Positions 9,077 to 17,830 of a stretch of DNA of 54,261 nt are shown piece after piece. Location of the stretch: assembly GCA_013285805.1 (NCBI GenBank), contig JABDGY010000009.1:1-54261 (forward strand), written 5' to 3'. Both the position numbers and the translations under genes were made by a program. Within the stretch, counting starts at the first letter, position 1. Every line of letters starts with the position of its first letter. The notes beneath the pieces were generated by a model. It was not told the DNA's origin. It saw only the letters and a program-made list of their open reading frames with translations, and did not search any database. Source of the stretch: Bacteroidota bacterium (GTDB taxonomy: Bacteria; Bacteroidota; Bacteroidia; JABEUT01).

Positions 9077-9321
9077 ATCCTCTGTTTTTCGAAAGTTGGG
9101 CGAAAGTAGTAAAAAGTTTAGTGGTTGGCAGACCTTTTTTACCCTGTTTATCTCTATTTTAAGTAACTTTGGTATGCATTTAAAGCATAATTTATAGTTA
9201 TTGATTATCAATTACTTACGTATTTCAATTAATCTCATTCCTATTAATACCCAACCCTTTCAAATAAGCTACCGTACCAGTTGGTATAAAAGGTCAATTT
9301 GGAGAATTTGTATGGCGCCCA

Positions 9322-9888
9322 ATGAATATTGACATTGATTTAATAACCGCGTGCATTAGAAGGGAGCGCAAGGCGCAGTATGAGCTATATAAACAAACGT
9401 ACAGGTATTTAATGAGCATTTGCATACGATATACAGGTAATTACGAAGAGGCGCAGGAAGCATTGAACACAGGTTTTCTGAAGATACTGAACAACCTTGA
9501 AAAGTACCAGTCGAACATACCTTTTAAAGCCTGGATACGAAAGATAATTGTTAACACGCTGATTGATGAATACCGTAAAAACAAAAAGCATGTTGAGAAT
9601 ATTAAATATGTAGAAGACTTTGAAGAGTTGCCCGTATCGGCCGCGTTTAACGATGCCATTTCGAAAATGGATACTGAGCAGATACATAAACTGGTAATGA
9701 GCCTTCCGCCAATGAGCCAGAAAGTTTTTAACCTTTATGTAGTTGATGGTTTTGGCCATAAGGAAATAGCAGAGATGCTGGGAATAACAGAAGGAACATC
9801 GAAATGGCACCTTCATTCATCAAGAGAACAATTAAAAGCCATGCTTACTAAAATGGCATTTGCAGTTAAAACATTGTTATTATTATGA
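9322..9888 (+). CDS. RNA polymerase ECF-type sigma factor
   Basis: 188 residues with sigma region 2 (RKAQYELYKQTYRYLMSICI ... IPFKAWIRKIIVNTLIDEYR) and region 4 (LPPMSQKVFNLYVVDGFGHKEIA with GITEGTSKWHLHSSREQLK as the helix-turn-helix). No region 3, as expected for ECF factors. Its stop overlaps the start of the next gene by 4 bases (ATGA), a sign of translational coupling; that next protein has a cytoplasmic N-terminus of the kind that acts as an anti-sigma factor. Likely controls its own cluster in answer to an envelope signal. Confidence 0.93.
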   Translation: MNIDIDLITACIRRERKAQYELYKQTYRYLMSICIRYTGNYEEAQEALNTGFLKILNNLEKYQSNIPFKAWIRKIIVNTLIDEYRKNKKHVENIKYVEDFEELPVSAAFNDAISKMDTEQIHKLVMSLPPMSQKVFNLYVVDGFGHKEIAEMLGITEGTSKWHLHSSREQLKAMLTKMAFAVKTLLLL

Positions 9889-11354
9889 ACGAACAGGAAA
9901 ATTTTGACGACATACTCCGCTCGAAGTTAAACGAGCGCGATTTCCCGTTTGATGAACATAACTGGGAAAAGGCCGAGGCTAAAATTGAGCGTTCAGAAAA
10001 GAGAAGAAGGTATGGACTTATCGCAGCTATTTTCGCAGCCGGTATATTGGTTGGTGCAGGTATTATGTATCCTTTTATCAATAGCAATAAATCTGAGGCT
10101 ATCAGCACCGTTCAACCTATACAACAACCTATTGTATTAACCAACCAGAATACAACTCCGGGCACCAGTTCTACTAACCAGGCAGCCACAAGTAGAAATG
10201 AAAATAATACTGCCGCAAATAATCCGCAACCAGTAGCCTCTCCGTCAAATATCAATACAGGTAACAATATTCCTGTGGTCGCACATAATAATAATGCTAC
10301 AGTAAGTCTAAGTCAACCGGGTAAGAAGCACAAAAAGAATATTACAGCTAAGGATACTGCTACGCAATACGCTTATGTAAGGCCAGAGAGCACTAAGAAA
10401 AAGAAACACCAGAAAGCAATGCCTCCTGAATATGCAGCAGCATTGGTAAATAATAATGTTCCGGCCAATTATAAGAACGGCACACAACCGGCCAATGAAA
10501 CCAATGTGGCAACTCAGCCTGCTTCGGTACAAAATAACAATATACAAACACAGCCTAATTCTTCAGTACCGGCTAACACAACAAATAATGTGGCTGCAAC
10601 TACAGTAGCAAAACCCAGCGATACAGCTAACCACACAACTATTGCTTCAACGCCCGTTAAGGCAAAAACAGATTCTTCCACCTCAACCACTCTTTCTTCT
10701 TCAAATTCAAGCCAGCCACCTAAGCAGGCTTCAAAAAAATATAGCCATACATTACTTAGTATCGATGCCGGCGCCGGCTATTCATTCGGATGGATGAAAG
10801 AGGGCGGCACACAGGGCAATGGCATAAGCCCTGTTTTGGGTATTAGTGCAACACATTATTTCTCTACCAAGGTTTCTGCGCTTATGGGAATTCAGTATAA
10901 CAGCCTTACCAATATGAATACGTTGTATTCCAGTAGCAATACACAATACGATTTCGGGGCTACTAACAATGTAAATTCTGTTACGCTTAAGACACTTTAT
11001 TACCTGGCTGTTCCACTTAAATTCCAATATAATTTAAATGCCAACAATATTATTGGCATAGGCTGCGACTTCGTTTACTTGTTAAATACAAGCAGTAGCG
11101 TTGTTAGCTATCAGCAGAATTATTTTGGGGTTTCAGGTAATACCGCTTCTACAAAAACCGGTTATATGGATGGTGTAAATCCATTCGATGCCCAGTTAAC
11201 TTTGGCTTACAGAAGAAAAGTAAACAGGTTCACTCTCGGTGTTGAAGGGTATTACGGACTACTGGATATAGAAGATAATTCATTCTTCGACAATAATATA
11301 TTTGAAAGAAACAGTGGTTTACGATTTATTCTCTCCTACGATTTTATTAAGTAA
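9885..11354 (+). CDS. Predicted trans-envelope protein: anti-sigma-like N-terminus, one membrane helix, long linker, outer-membrane barrel
   Basis: 489 residues. Residues 1-42 are charged and hold the FDDILRSKL...PFDEHNWEKAEAKIE pattern with a lone Trp, resembling the short cytoplasmic heads of Bacteroidota proteins coupled to sigma factors. Residues 43-64 form one membrane helix (YGLIAAIFAAGILVGAGIMY). Residues 65-285 are a disordered Asn/Thr/Ser/Gln/Pro-rich linker with a few Lys clusters (KKHKKN, KKKKHQK). Residues 286-489 look like a small beta-barrel: alternating strands such as LLSIDAGAGYSFGW and a final LRFILSYDFIK. Start overlaps the sigma gene. Inference: it senses a state of the envelope and holds the sigma factor. 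Confidence 0.8.
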   Translation: MNEQENFDDILRSKLNERDFPFDEHNWEKAEAKIERSEKRRRYGLIAAIFAAGILVGAGIMYPFINSNKSEAISTVQPIQQPIVLTNQNTTPGTSSTNQAATSRNENNTAANNPQPVASPSNINTGNNIPVVAHNNNATVSLSQPGKKHKKNITAKDTATQYAYVRPESTKKKKHQKAMPPEYAAALVNNNVPANYKNGTQPANETNVATQPASVQNNNIQTQPNSSVPANTTNNVAATTVAKPSDTANHTTIASTPVKAKTDSSTSTTLSSSNSSQPPKQASKKYSHTLLSIDAGAGYSFGWMKEGGTQGNGISPVLGISATHYFSTKVSALMGIQYNSLTNMNTLYSSSNTQYDFGATNNVNSVTLKTLYYLAVPLKFQYNLNANNIIGIGCDFVYLLNTSSSVVSYQQNYFGVSGNTASTKTGYMDGVNPFDAQLTLAYRRKVNRFTLGVEGYYGLLDIEDNSFFDNNIFERNSGLRFILSYDFIK

Positions 11355-11358
11355 GATT

Positions 11359-12558
11359 ATGAGAAGGTTTAAGATATATATAATCTGTTTAGTGCTTGGT
11401 GCATTTGTATACTCATGCAAAAAGGAACACATAACACCAGAAGGCACTAATGGGACACCCGTGTTTTATTTTAATGGTGATGTGGATGGTAGCCCGGTAA
11501 GCTTGCTTGCAGGTGTTAATAATTACTATATGTATTCTTCCGACAGCCAGAGCACTGCAGGTGTATATAGCTATATGGGCAACCTGAAAGAATTTGGCTG
11601 CAACAGCGGCTGTGTGTCGAGCATAAAATTTATACTTAACGATTACAGGACATTAGGTAGCGGTGCTTCAGAACCGCATATATCAGATAGCGCATTAAAT
11701 GTAAATGCATACAACTATAATAGCCCGGGCGGTACATCTACTAAATATGCTGTGACCTTTACACCAACATTGGGCACAAGTACGTTAACTCCTATAAGTT
11801 ATACTTATGATTTCGGCGATAGCTCCGGATTAGTAAGCGGCTCAGGAGTTCCGGTGATAAAAAATCACACGTATGCCACTCCTGGTAATTATAAGACAAG
11901 TCTTTCCGTAAAATTCGATACGTTGCATACAACCAGTTTAACTAACGTATTAACCCTGGGAGCCCCTAACAATGCTATAAGCGCCACTTTGGCATACAGC
12001 GGTTCCATAAACGTTACTTTTACTGTAGCTATTAATGGTGGAGCAAAGCCTTATAAAGTTGTGTATAACTTCGGCGATTCTACGGGAACGGTTCCTAATA
12101 CAACTACTCATACTGGTATAGCTATCTCCAGGGATTCCACTACTCCGCATTCGTATGTTGACTCCAGCCATATACGCCACCCTTTTGTTACAGTTACGGA
12201 CGTTAATAATATAACAACAACAACCAATACTAATCTCACTCCAACAACCAGCTCAACGAATGAACAATATTTTATGAATTATTCTGCCACACCCAGTCCA
12301 GCTCCTAACCCACAAGGCCTTTCCAATGTTACCATTATTTATACGGACCCTACAGGCCATGTATATTCTTCAGCTGATTCGGCTCAACGCGGGCCCAGCG
12401 ATTTCCAAATTCTTTCTGTTTCAAATTACCAGAACAATGAAAATAACCAGACCACCAAGCAACTGCATGTAAAATTCAATTGCACGCTGTACGATGGCCT
12501 AGGCAAATCGGTAACTATTACGAATGGGGATGCGGTAATTGCGGTAGCATATAAATAA
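11359..12558 (+). CDS. PKD-domain lipoprotein
   Basis: 399 residues from ATG at 11359, which puts a classical lipoprotein signal first: MRRFKIYIICLVLGAFVYSC followed by KKEH. The in-frame ATG at 11302 lies inside the previous gene and would disrupt the signal. Two PKD-like domains can be seen by their YDFGDSSG and YNFGDSTG motifs with following HTYATPGNY and PHSYVDSS strands. It begins 4 bases after the trans-envelope gene, so it belongs to the same operon. Probably surface lipoprotein that binds protein or glycan; the C-terminus has no T9SS tail. Confidence 0.85.
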   Translation: MRRFKIYIICLVLGAFVYSCKKEHITPEGTNGTPVFYFNGDVDGSPVSLLAGVNNYYMYSSDSQSTAGVYSYMGNLKEFGCNSGCVSSIKFILNDYRTLGSGASEPHISDSALNVNAYNYNSPGGTSTKYAVTFTPTLGTSTLTPISYTYDFGDSSGLVSGSGVPVIKNHTYATPGNYKTSLSVKFDTLHTTSLTNVLTLGAPNNAISATLAYSGSINVTFTVAINGGAKPYKVVYNFGDSTGTVPNTTTHTGIAISRDSTTPHSYVDSSHIRHPFVTVTDVNNITTTTNTNLTPTTSSTNEQYFMNYSATPSPAPNPQGLSNVTIIYTDPTGHVYSSADSAQRGPSDFQILSVSNYQNNENNQTTKQLHVKFNCTLYDGLGKSVTITNGDAVIAVAYK

Positions 12559-12634
12559 TTTTACAATTACCCAACCTTATATAAAAGAGTTCCGTACTTG
12601 TGTGTGAAGGCAAGCAAAAGAAAATAAATAAAAC

Positions 12635-14404
12635 ATGAAAATAAAACCAAACATGAAAACAACAATTATGAAAACAATGAAAAAAAGGCTTCTGCAGGCA
12701 TTACTGCTTGTGGCAAGCATTGGCATGTTTAATGCAGCCAGTGCGTGTACGGCAAGTTTTACATACACAACTGGCGCCAACGGGCAAATTACTTTAACAA
12801 GTACCTCAACAGGTGCTATATTTCCAACCTATGCCTGGAACCCTGGCGATGGTAGCGGCTACCACCACTGGAGCCCCAGTACCTTTAATTATCAATATCT
12901 TGCGAATGGCACTTATACAGTAGCATTGGCTTTAAATGCAGATAGTAGCTCATGTATTGATACAGCTTACCAGGTAATTACCATTAGCAATGTAACTGTA
13001 CCTTGTACCTTAAATGCTTACTACACTTATTCAATAGGTGCAAATGGCCAGGTTAAATTTACAAGTACTTCATCGGGTACTAACGCAGGTACACTTTACC
13101 TATGGAATTTTGGTGACGGTGGGCCTACAACTCAGTATCTTGATACAGTGACTCACAAATATACATTCGATGGCAACTATTTGATTACACTTACCGTTGA
13201 GGATACGGGCGCGGCATACTGCACCAGTTCATTTTCAATGTATATTGACGTGTCAACAGCCGACAGTAACCGTTGCGGCCTTGTTGCCAATTTCAGCTAT
13301 ACCACGGGACTTAACGGGCACGTAAATTTTACCAACACCAGTACTGGCTCATACTCTATGCTGTGGTCGAACTGGAACCCCGGTGATGGTAGCGGAAATA
13401 CCATGACCACTTCTTCGACATACTCGCATGTATACTTAGCAAACGGTACATATAATGTTACCCTTGGTGATACCGCCGACAGCGCATTTTGCCACAGCAC
13501 AATAACTATTCCGGTAACAATTAGTAATGTAACAATACCTTGTACTATGGTTGCAAGCTTTACAGCAACTAACGATTCAGCTAAGGGCCTTGTACACTTT
13601 ATTAGTACTTCAACTGACACAGTTACAGGAACCCAATACTACTGGACACCGGGCGATGGTTCTCCTACTGTTTCGGGCACAAGCAAGTTCAACTACACTT
13701 ATACTTCCAATGGTGCCTTCAATGCTAAATTAAGTATAACAAATACCGGAAGCGGTTATTGCTACGATTCTACATACCAAATAGTTAACGTAGCCAATGT
13801 AGATTCACTGCATGCCAGCTTTATTGACAGTGCTTCATACGATTCTTTAAGTGTCCACAGATATTGGTTTAGCAGTACCTCTACAGGTGTAAACAACAAT
13901 ACAGTTTATGCATGGGAACCCGGTGACACCACCGCAGGCGATACAGGGGTTATGATGACCAGTTACACGCACATGTATACATATTCCGGAATACATACGG
14001 TAACTCTTTCTATCTGGTTCGATAAGTACCCGATTATGCCTCATCATAATTTTGATGGAAGATTGCATGGAGCCATGTACGACTTCTCTTCTTATAGCAT
14101 GAAAATTGATATTGGCGTAACAGGTATTAACTCGCTCTCAGAATCAAACTCAACACTGAACCTGTATCCTAATCCGAATAATGGTGAATTCAGGCTGGCT
14201 TTATCAGGACTTACAGGTAACAATAATGCTGAAGTACAAATTACCAACCTGCTCGGGGAAGTGATATACACAACTACCATGCCGGTGAACGGCGGTACTA
14301 TCAACAGAGATGTTAACCTGCAAAATGTTTCCAACGGTACATACTTTGTAAGAATTATAACCGCAGGTAAAGTATTTAATACAAAAACTATCATTAACAG
14401 GTAA
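12635..14404 (+). CDS. Secreted PKD-repeat protein with T9SS type A sorting tail
   Basis: Up to 589 residues; in-frame ATGs at 12635, 12653, 12668 and 12677 all precede the signal peptide (KKRLLQALLLVASIGMFNAASA), so the exact start is open. Five tandem PKD-like repeats of about 90 residues follow, each with a G-D-G/GDT turn (WNPGDGSG, WNFGDGG, WTPGDGS, WEPGDTT). Repeats 1-4 begin with a Cys and carry a second one near the end (SSCIDT, AYCTSS, AFCHST, GYCYDS), suggesting one disulfide per repeat. The C-terminal about 75 residues, LNLYPNPNNGEFRLALSG to GTYFVRIITAGKVFNTKTI, are a Por_Sec_tail. Likely adhesin or surface filament protein; last gene before a terminator. Confidence 0.88.
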   Translation: MKIKPNMKTTIMKTMKKRLLQALLLVASIGMFNAASACTASFTYTTGANGQITLTSTSTGAIFPTYAWNPGDGSGYHHWSPSTFNYQYLANGTYTVALALNADSSSCIDTAYQVITISNVTVPCTLNAYYTYSIGANGQVKFTSTSSGTNAGTLYLWNFGDGGPTTQYLDTVTHKYTFDGNYLITLTVEDTGAAYCTSSFSMYIDVSTADSNRCGLVANFSYTTGLNGHVNFTNTSTGSYSMLWSNWNPGDGSGNTMTTSSTYSHVYLANGTYNVTLGDTADSAFCHSTITIPVTISNVTIPCTMVASFTATNDSAKGLVHFISTSTDTVTGTQYYWTPGDGSPTVSGTSKFNYTYTSNGAFNAKLSITNTGSGYCYDSTYQIVNVANVDSLHASFIDSASYDSLSVHRYWFSSTSTGVNNNTVYAWEPGDTTAGDTGVMMTSYTHMYTYSGIHTVTLSIWFDKYPIMPHHNFDGRLHGAMYDFSSYSMKIDIGVTGINSLSESNSTLNLYPNPNNGEFRLALSGLTGNNNAEVQITNLLGEVIYTTTMPVNGGTINRDVNLQNVSNGTYFVRIITAGKVFNTKTIINR

Positions 14405-14428
14405 ACACTTTAGTTAATTGAGGATTGG

Positions 14429-14460
14429 AAAGCCCTGGCTACTATAGTCAGGGCTTTTTT
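14429..14460 (+). terminator. Rho-independent terminator after the sigma/PKD cluster
   Basis: Nine-base-pair stem AAAGCCCTG / CAGGGCTTT with an 11-base loop, followed by a run of T. It lies 24 bases after the PKD protein stop and separates the cluster from trhO. Confidence 0.85.
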
Positions 14461-14477
14461 AATAAAGGCTTTTGTAG

Positions 14478-14485
14478 TACATTTG
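14478..14485 (+). promoter_or_regulatory. Candidate -7 element (TACATTTG) for trhO-recJ
   Basis: TACATTTG fits TAnnTTTG; it comes right after the terminator and 19 bases before the trhO ATG, so a new transcript starting here makes sense. No clean -33 TTTG at the right spacing. Confidence 0.5.
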
Positions 14486-14504
14486 CACCCTTCAAGAAAG
14501 GTTT

Positions 14505-15452
14505 ATGTTTTTATACAACAGGGTTAGTAAAAAAGAACTCAGGAAAAAAGTGGCTGCGGAACCCTTTAAAAGGGTCACGCTTTCATTTTACCGCTATGTA
14601 AATATTGAGAACCCGGTTAGCTTCAGAGATGAACTTTTCGGATACTGGCAGCATTTGAATATCCTGGGCCGCATTTATGTGGCGCATGAGGGCATTAACG
14701 CGCAAATGAGTATACCTGAACATAATTTCAAGGCATTTGAGGAACACCTGCAGCAGAACCCTTATTTAGCAAATGTCCCTTTTAAGAAAGCTATTGAAGA
14801 CGATAGCCGTTCCTTTTTTGCGCTGACTATGAAAGTGAAAAAGAAAATAGTGGCCGATGGTTTACCCGATGATGCATTTGATACTGAAAACACCGGCCAG
14901 CGCCTTGATGCGCTTACTTTCCATAAAATGATTGATGAACCGGGAACATTGGTAGTAGATATGCGAAACAAATATGAGAGTGAAGTAGGCCGCTTTTACA
15001 ATGCTATATGCCCACAGGTAAAGACTTTCCGTGAAGAATTGCCTGTAGTGCTTGATATGCTGGCTGATAAGAAAGACAAAAATATATTGCTCTACTGTAC
15101 AGGTGGTGTGCGTTGCGAAAAAGCAAGCGCATGGCTTAAACATCATGGCTATGAAAAGGTGTACCAGCTCGATGGCGGTATTATTCAGTATACACACGAA
15201 ATAAGGCAGCAAGGGCTGGAATCGAAATTTATAGGTAAGAATTTTGTATTTGATGAAAGGATGGGGGAACGCATTACCGGCGATGTGCTGAGCAAATGCC
15301 CTACATGTGGCGAAGCATGCGACAGGCATGTGAACTGTGCCAACCCACCATGCCATACGCTTATTATACAATGCGAAAAATGTGAAGAAAAGAGTCAGGG
15401 ATTCTGCAGTGAAAAGTGTGATGCCGAATATCACGCTGCAGTAGTACGTTAA
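14505..15452 (+). CDS. trhO: tRNA uridine(34) hydroxylase, rhodanese-like (TrhO/YceA)
   Basis: Oxygen-dependent hydroxylation of U34 in tRNA, the first step towards cmo5U/mo5U-type wobble modifications. 315 residues. N-terminal acylphosphatase-like part (residues about 25-110: VTLSFYRYVNIENPVSFRDEL, GRIYVAHEGINAQMS), then the rhodanese domain with LVVDMRNKYESEVGRF and the active loop LLYCTGGVRCEKA, Cys198 being the catalytic residue. The C-terminal tail is cysteine-rich (CPTCGEACDRHVNCANPPC, CEKCEE, CSEKC), as in the family. recJ follows 9 bases later, so they are probably cotranscribed. Confidence 0.95.
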   Translation: MFLYNRVSKKELRKKVAAEPFKRVTLSFYRYVNIENPVSFRDELFGYWQHLNILGRIYVAHEGINAQMSIPEHNFKAFEEHLQQNPYLANVPFKKAIEDDSRSFFALTMKVKKKIVADGLPDDAFDTENTGQRLDALTFHKMIDEPGTLVVDMRNKYESEVGRFYNAICPQVKTFREELPVVLDMLADKKDKNILLYCTGGVRCEKASAWLKHHGYEKVYQLDGGIIQYTHEIRQQGLESKFIGKNFVFDERMGERITGDVLSKCPTCGEACDRHVNCANPPCHTLIIQCEKCEEKSQGFCSEKCDAEYHAAVVR

Positions 15453-15461
15453 TATAATTTC

Positions 15462-17168
15462 ATGGAAAAAAGATGGAGTGTTAAGGAGCAGGCTCCTGCA
15501 GACAAGGTGCGCAAGCTTAGCGAAGCTATACGTGTTAACCCTGTTATTGCCAACCTGCTGGTGCAAAGAGGAATTGAAACCTACGAACAGGCTAAAGATT
15601 TCTTCAGGCCCGACCTGAAAGCGCTGCACGACCCATACCAGATGAAGGATATGGATAAGGCTGTAAAACGTATTGCCGATGCAGCCATGAACCATGAGAA
15701 GATATTAGTATATGGCGATTATGATGTGGATGGCACTTCGTCGGTTGCATTGGTTTATACATTTTTAAAATGGCTGGGATTAAATTGCGGTTATTATATA
15801 CCCGACCGCTATAGCGAAGGTTATGGGGTTTCTACCAAAGGGGTTGATTATGCGGCGGAAAATGGTTACAAACTTATTGTTGCATTAGACTGCGGAATAA
15901 AAGCACACGACAAAGTAAAACATGCTAAAGAAAAGGGTGTTGACTTTATTATTTGCGACCACCACAAGCCTGACAAAACATTGCCTGAAGCTGTTGCCAT
16001 ACTTAACCCCAAGCGAGAAGACTGTGAATATCCTTTTAAGGAATTACCGGGCTGTGGAATAGGTTTCAAATTAATACAGGCTCTTGCGATAAACTATGAG
16101 ATGCCTTTTGAAATGCTGGAGCAGTACCTCGACCTGGTTGGACTCGCCATTGCATCTGATATTGTTCCCATAAACGGAGAAAACCGCGTACTTACATTCC
16201 ATGGGTTGAAGAGAATGAATGAAGCTCCGCGTGCGGGGTTTAAAGCCATAATGGACCTTGTACAGCTACGTAAACTTGTTACTGTTAACGATCTTGTATT
16301 TGTCTTTGGACCACGTATAAATTCGGCGGGAAGAATTGAAACCGGCAGAAATGCAGTTGAGTTATTAATTGCTGAAAGTGTTGAAAAAGCTAAACTTTCG
16401 GGAGAGTCTATTAATAAGACAAACTTCGAGCGAAGGGATGTAGATACAATGATTACCCAGGAAGCCATATCGATGTTAGCGGCCGACAATAAATTGCAAA
16501 AGAAAAAAACTACAGTACTTTATAACCCCGAATGGCACAAAGGTGTAATTGGCATTGTAGCATCGCGCCTTATTGAAAAGCATTACTACCGCCCTACCAT
16601 AATTTTTACCCGTTCCAATGGCAAGCTAACAGGCTCTGCACGCTCGGTTCGTGATTTTGATTTGTATGAAGCTATTGATTCATGCTCACACCTGCTGGAG
16701 CAATTCGGCGGGCACAAGTACGCCGCGGGCTTAACCATGAAAGAAGAAAACCTGCCTGCCTTTACAGAGTTATTTGAAGAAGTAGTTACCAAAACAATCA
16801 CCGATGAATTACTGCGCCCTGTTATAGAAATAGACTCACCAATCGACTTCTCATCTATTAATGAAAGCTTTTATAAGGTATTAAAACAACTTGCTCCTTT
16901 CGGGCCGGGAAATATGGCACCCGTTTTTTATACTGAAAATGTGGTTTGTAAACGTGAGCCATCTGTCGTAGGTGGCAACCACCTGCGCTTATCGCTTATG
17001 CAAGCTGATAATCCGAATGTATCGTTTAACGCCATAGGATTCGATATGGGCGAATACCTGAACATTGCCAATTCAGGCAAACCCTTCAAGATAAGTTACA
17101 GCCTGCGCGAAAACGAATGGAACGGTATTGTTACTATTGAGCTGAACCTGAAAGATATTAAGGCATAA
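15462..17168 (+). CDS. recJ: Single-stranded-DNA-specific exonuclease RecJ
   Basis: 5'-3' single-strand exonuclease of RecF-pathway recombination and mismatch repair. 568 residues, the usual length. DHH phosphoesterase motifs: VYGDYDVDGTSSVALVY (about 83-99), ALDCGIKAH, IICDHHKP (DHH at 166-168), and IASDIVP; the DHHA1 part has FGPRINSAGRIETG and GHKYAAGLTM; an OB-fold closes the protein. The C-terminus reads IELNLKDIKA. A diverged copy of the last codons of this gene lies about 660 bases downstream (see the relic at 17789). Confidence 0.97.
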   Translation: MEKRWSVKEQAPADKVRKLSEAIRVNPVIANLLVQRGIETYEQAKDFFRPDLKALHDPYQMKDMDKAVKRIADAAMNHEKILVYGDYDVDGTSSVALVYTFLKWLGLNCGYYIPDRYSEGYGVSTKGVDYAAENGYKLIVALDCGIKAHDKVKHAKEKGVDFIICDHHKPDKTLPEAVAILNPKREDCEYPFKELPGCGIGFKLIQALAINYEMPFEMLEQYLDLVGLAIASDIVPINGENRVLTFHGLKRMNEAPRAGFKAIMDLVQLRKLVTVNDLVFVFGPRINSAGRIETGRNAVELLIAESVEKAKLSGESINKTNFERRDVDTMITQEAISMLAADNKLQKKKTTVLYNPEWHKGVIGIVASRLIEKHYYRPTIIFTRSNGKLTGSARSVRDFDLYEAIDSCSHLLEQFGGHKYAAGLTMKEENLPAFTELFEEVVTKTITDELLRPVIEIDSPIDFSSINESFYKVLKQLAPFGPGNMAPVFYTENVVCKREPSVVGGNHLRLSLMQADNPNVSFNAIGFDMGEYLNIANSGKPFKISYSLRENEWNGIVTIELNLKDIKA

Positions 17169-17171
17169 GCT

Positions 17172-17759
17172 TTAATCATCGCGTCCGATCCAAAGGGTGG
17201 AATGCCACCTTGGTTTAAGCTTTATTGGATAAGTGAATCTCTTTGCCGATTCACCTATTTTATAATAGAGAAATAGGGCAACATCTATTTCCTTTGTTTT
17301 TCGGGAAACATCCTCGTAGTACTGAAAATGATATGACTGCTTTCGTCCTTTTTTATCCAAGTCTTTATAATAAAAGGGAATATCTTTAAAAACATTATAA
17401 TTGAGACTTTTAATATTGGAACCGTCATAAATGCTGTCAATATTTATATATGACTCACCTTTAGAAATTACTTGTTTGTTTTTCGGCAACGCGAAGGCAA
17501 CATTCAAGCGGATACTATCAATCACTATTCTTTCATTTCTATTTGATTCAACCGAAACATAGAGACTATAGTCTCCTCCTTCAGAAAAAATCACCTCAGA
17601 AAAATGAACACATAAATCAGAATCCGGTACTACCATATTATAATCCTGGAATACATCTTTTTTATACGGAGGAGTCTCAAACTCCTTCCATCTGGCTATG
17701 CCACAGCTATTAATAAAAAGAGTAATGATTAAGATTATTATATACTCCAATTTATTCAT
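17172..17759 (-). CDS. Predicted lipoprotein of unknown function (paralogue A)
   Basis: 195 residues. Lipoprotein signal MNKLEYIIILIITLFINSCG; Cys19 is followed by GIARWKEFETPPYKKD. The rest is a predicted all-beta protein (HFSEVIFSEGGDYSLYVSVES, DSIRLNVAFALPKNKQ) ending LKPRWHSTLWIGRDD. It aligns over its full length with the next gene upstream, paralogue B: C-G-x-x-x-WKEF, PDS, SFSE/HFSE, IRIDSI/IVIDSI, YS/YDG, KEIDVALFL/KKIKLTLFL, LKP..H.TL..G.DD. I recognise no named family. It is convergent with recJ, with 3 bases between the stops. Confidence 0.72.
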   Translation of the reverse strand: MNKLEYIIILIITLFINSCGIARWKEFETPPYKKDVFQDYNMVVPDSDLCVHFSEVIFSEGGDYSLYVSVESNRNERIVIDSIRLNVAFALPKNKQVISKGESYINIDSIYDGSNIKSLNYNVFKDIPFYYKDLDKKGRKQSYHFQYYEDVSRKTKEIDVALFLYYKIGESAKRFTYPIKLKPRWHSTLWIGRDD

Positions 17760-17788
17760 AATTTTAGCTTATAGTGGCTTTATTGGTT

Positions 17789-17830
17789 ATTATTACTATT
17801 GAGCTGAACCTGAAAGATGTTCGGGCTTAG
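17789..17830 (+). pseudogene. Relic of a recJ 3' end (last codons plus stop)
   Basis: On the plus strand this stretch reads I-I-T-I-E-L-N-L-K-D-V-R-A-stop, against I-V-T-I-E-L-N-L-K-D-I-K-A-stop at the end of the intact recJ. A 26-base block (17793-17818) is identical to 17131-17156; with one mismatch the match extends to 30 bases. Beyond the identity, codons differ conservatively (Ile/Val, Lys/Arg, GCA/GCT, TAA/TAG), as between two diverged functional recJ alleles. It overlaps the 3' end of paralogue B in antisense. Confidence 0.8.

Noticed and set aside
9077-9211. N-terminal extension of the threonine-dehydrogenase-like gene
   Set aside because: The 45 extra residues precede the Rossmann start and look like untranslated leader.
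14862-15695. 277-residue open frame on the minus strand
   Set aside because: It lies antisense to trhO and the start of recJ, both firmly identified; its Phe/Cys/His-rich translation resembles no protein and has no start context.
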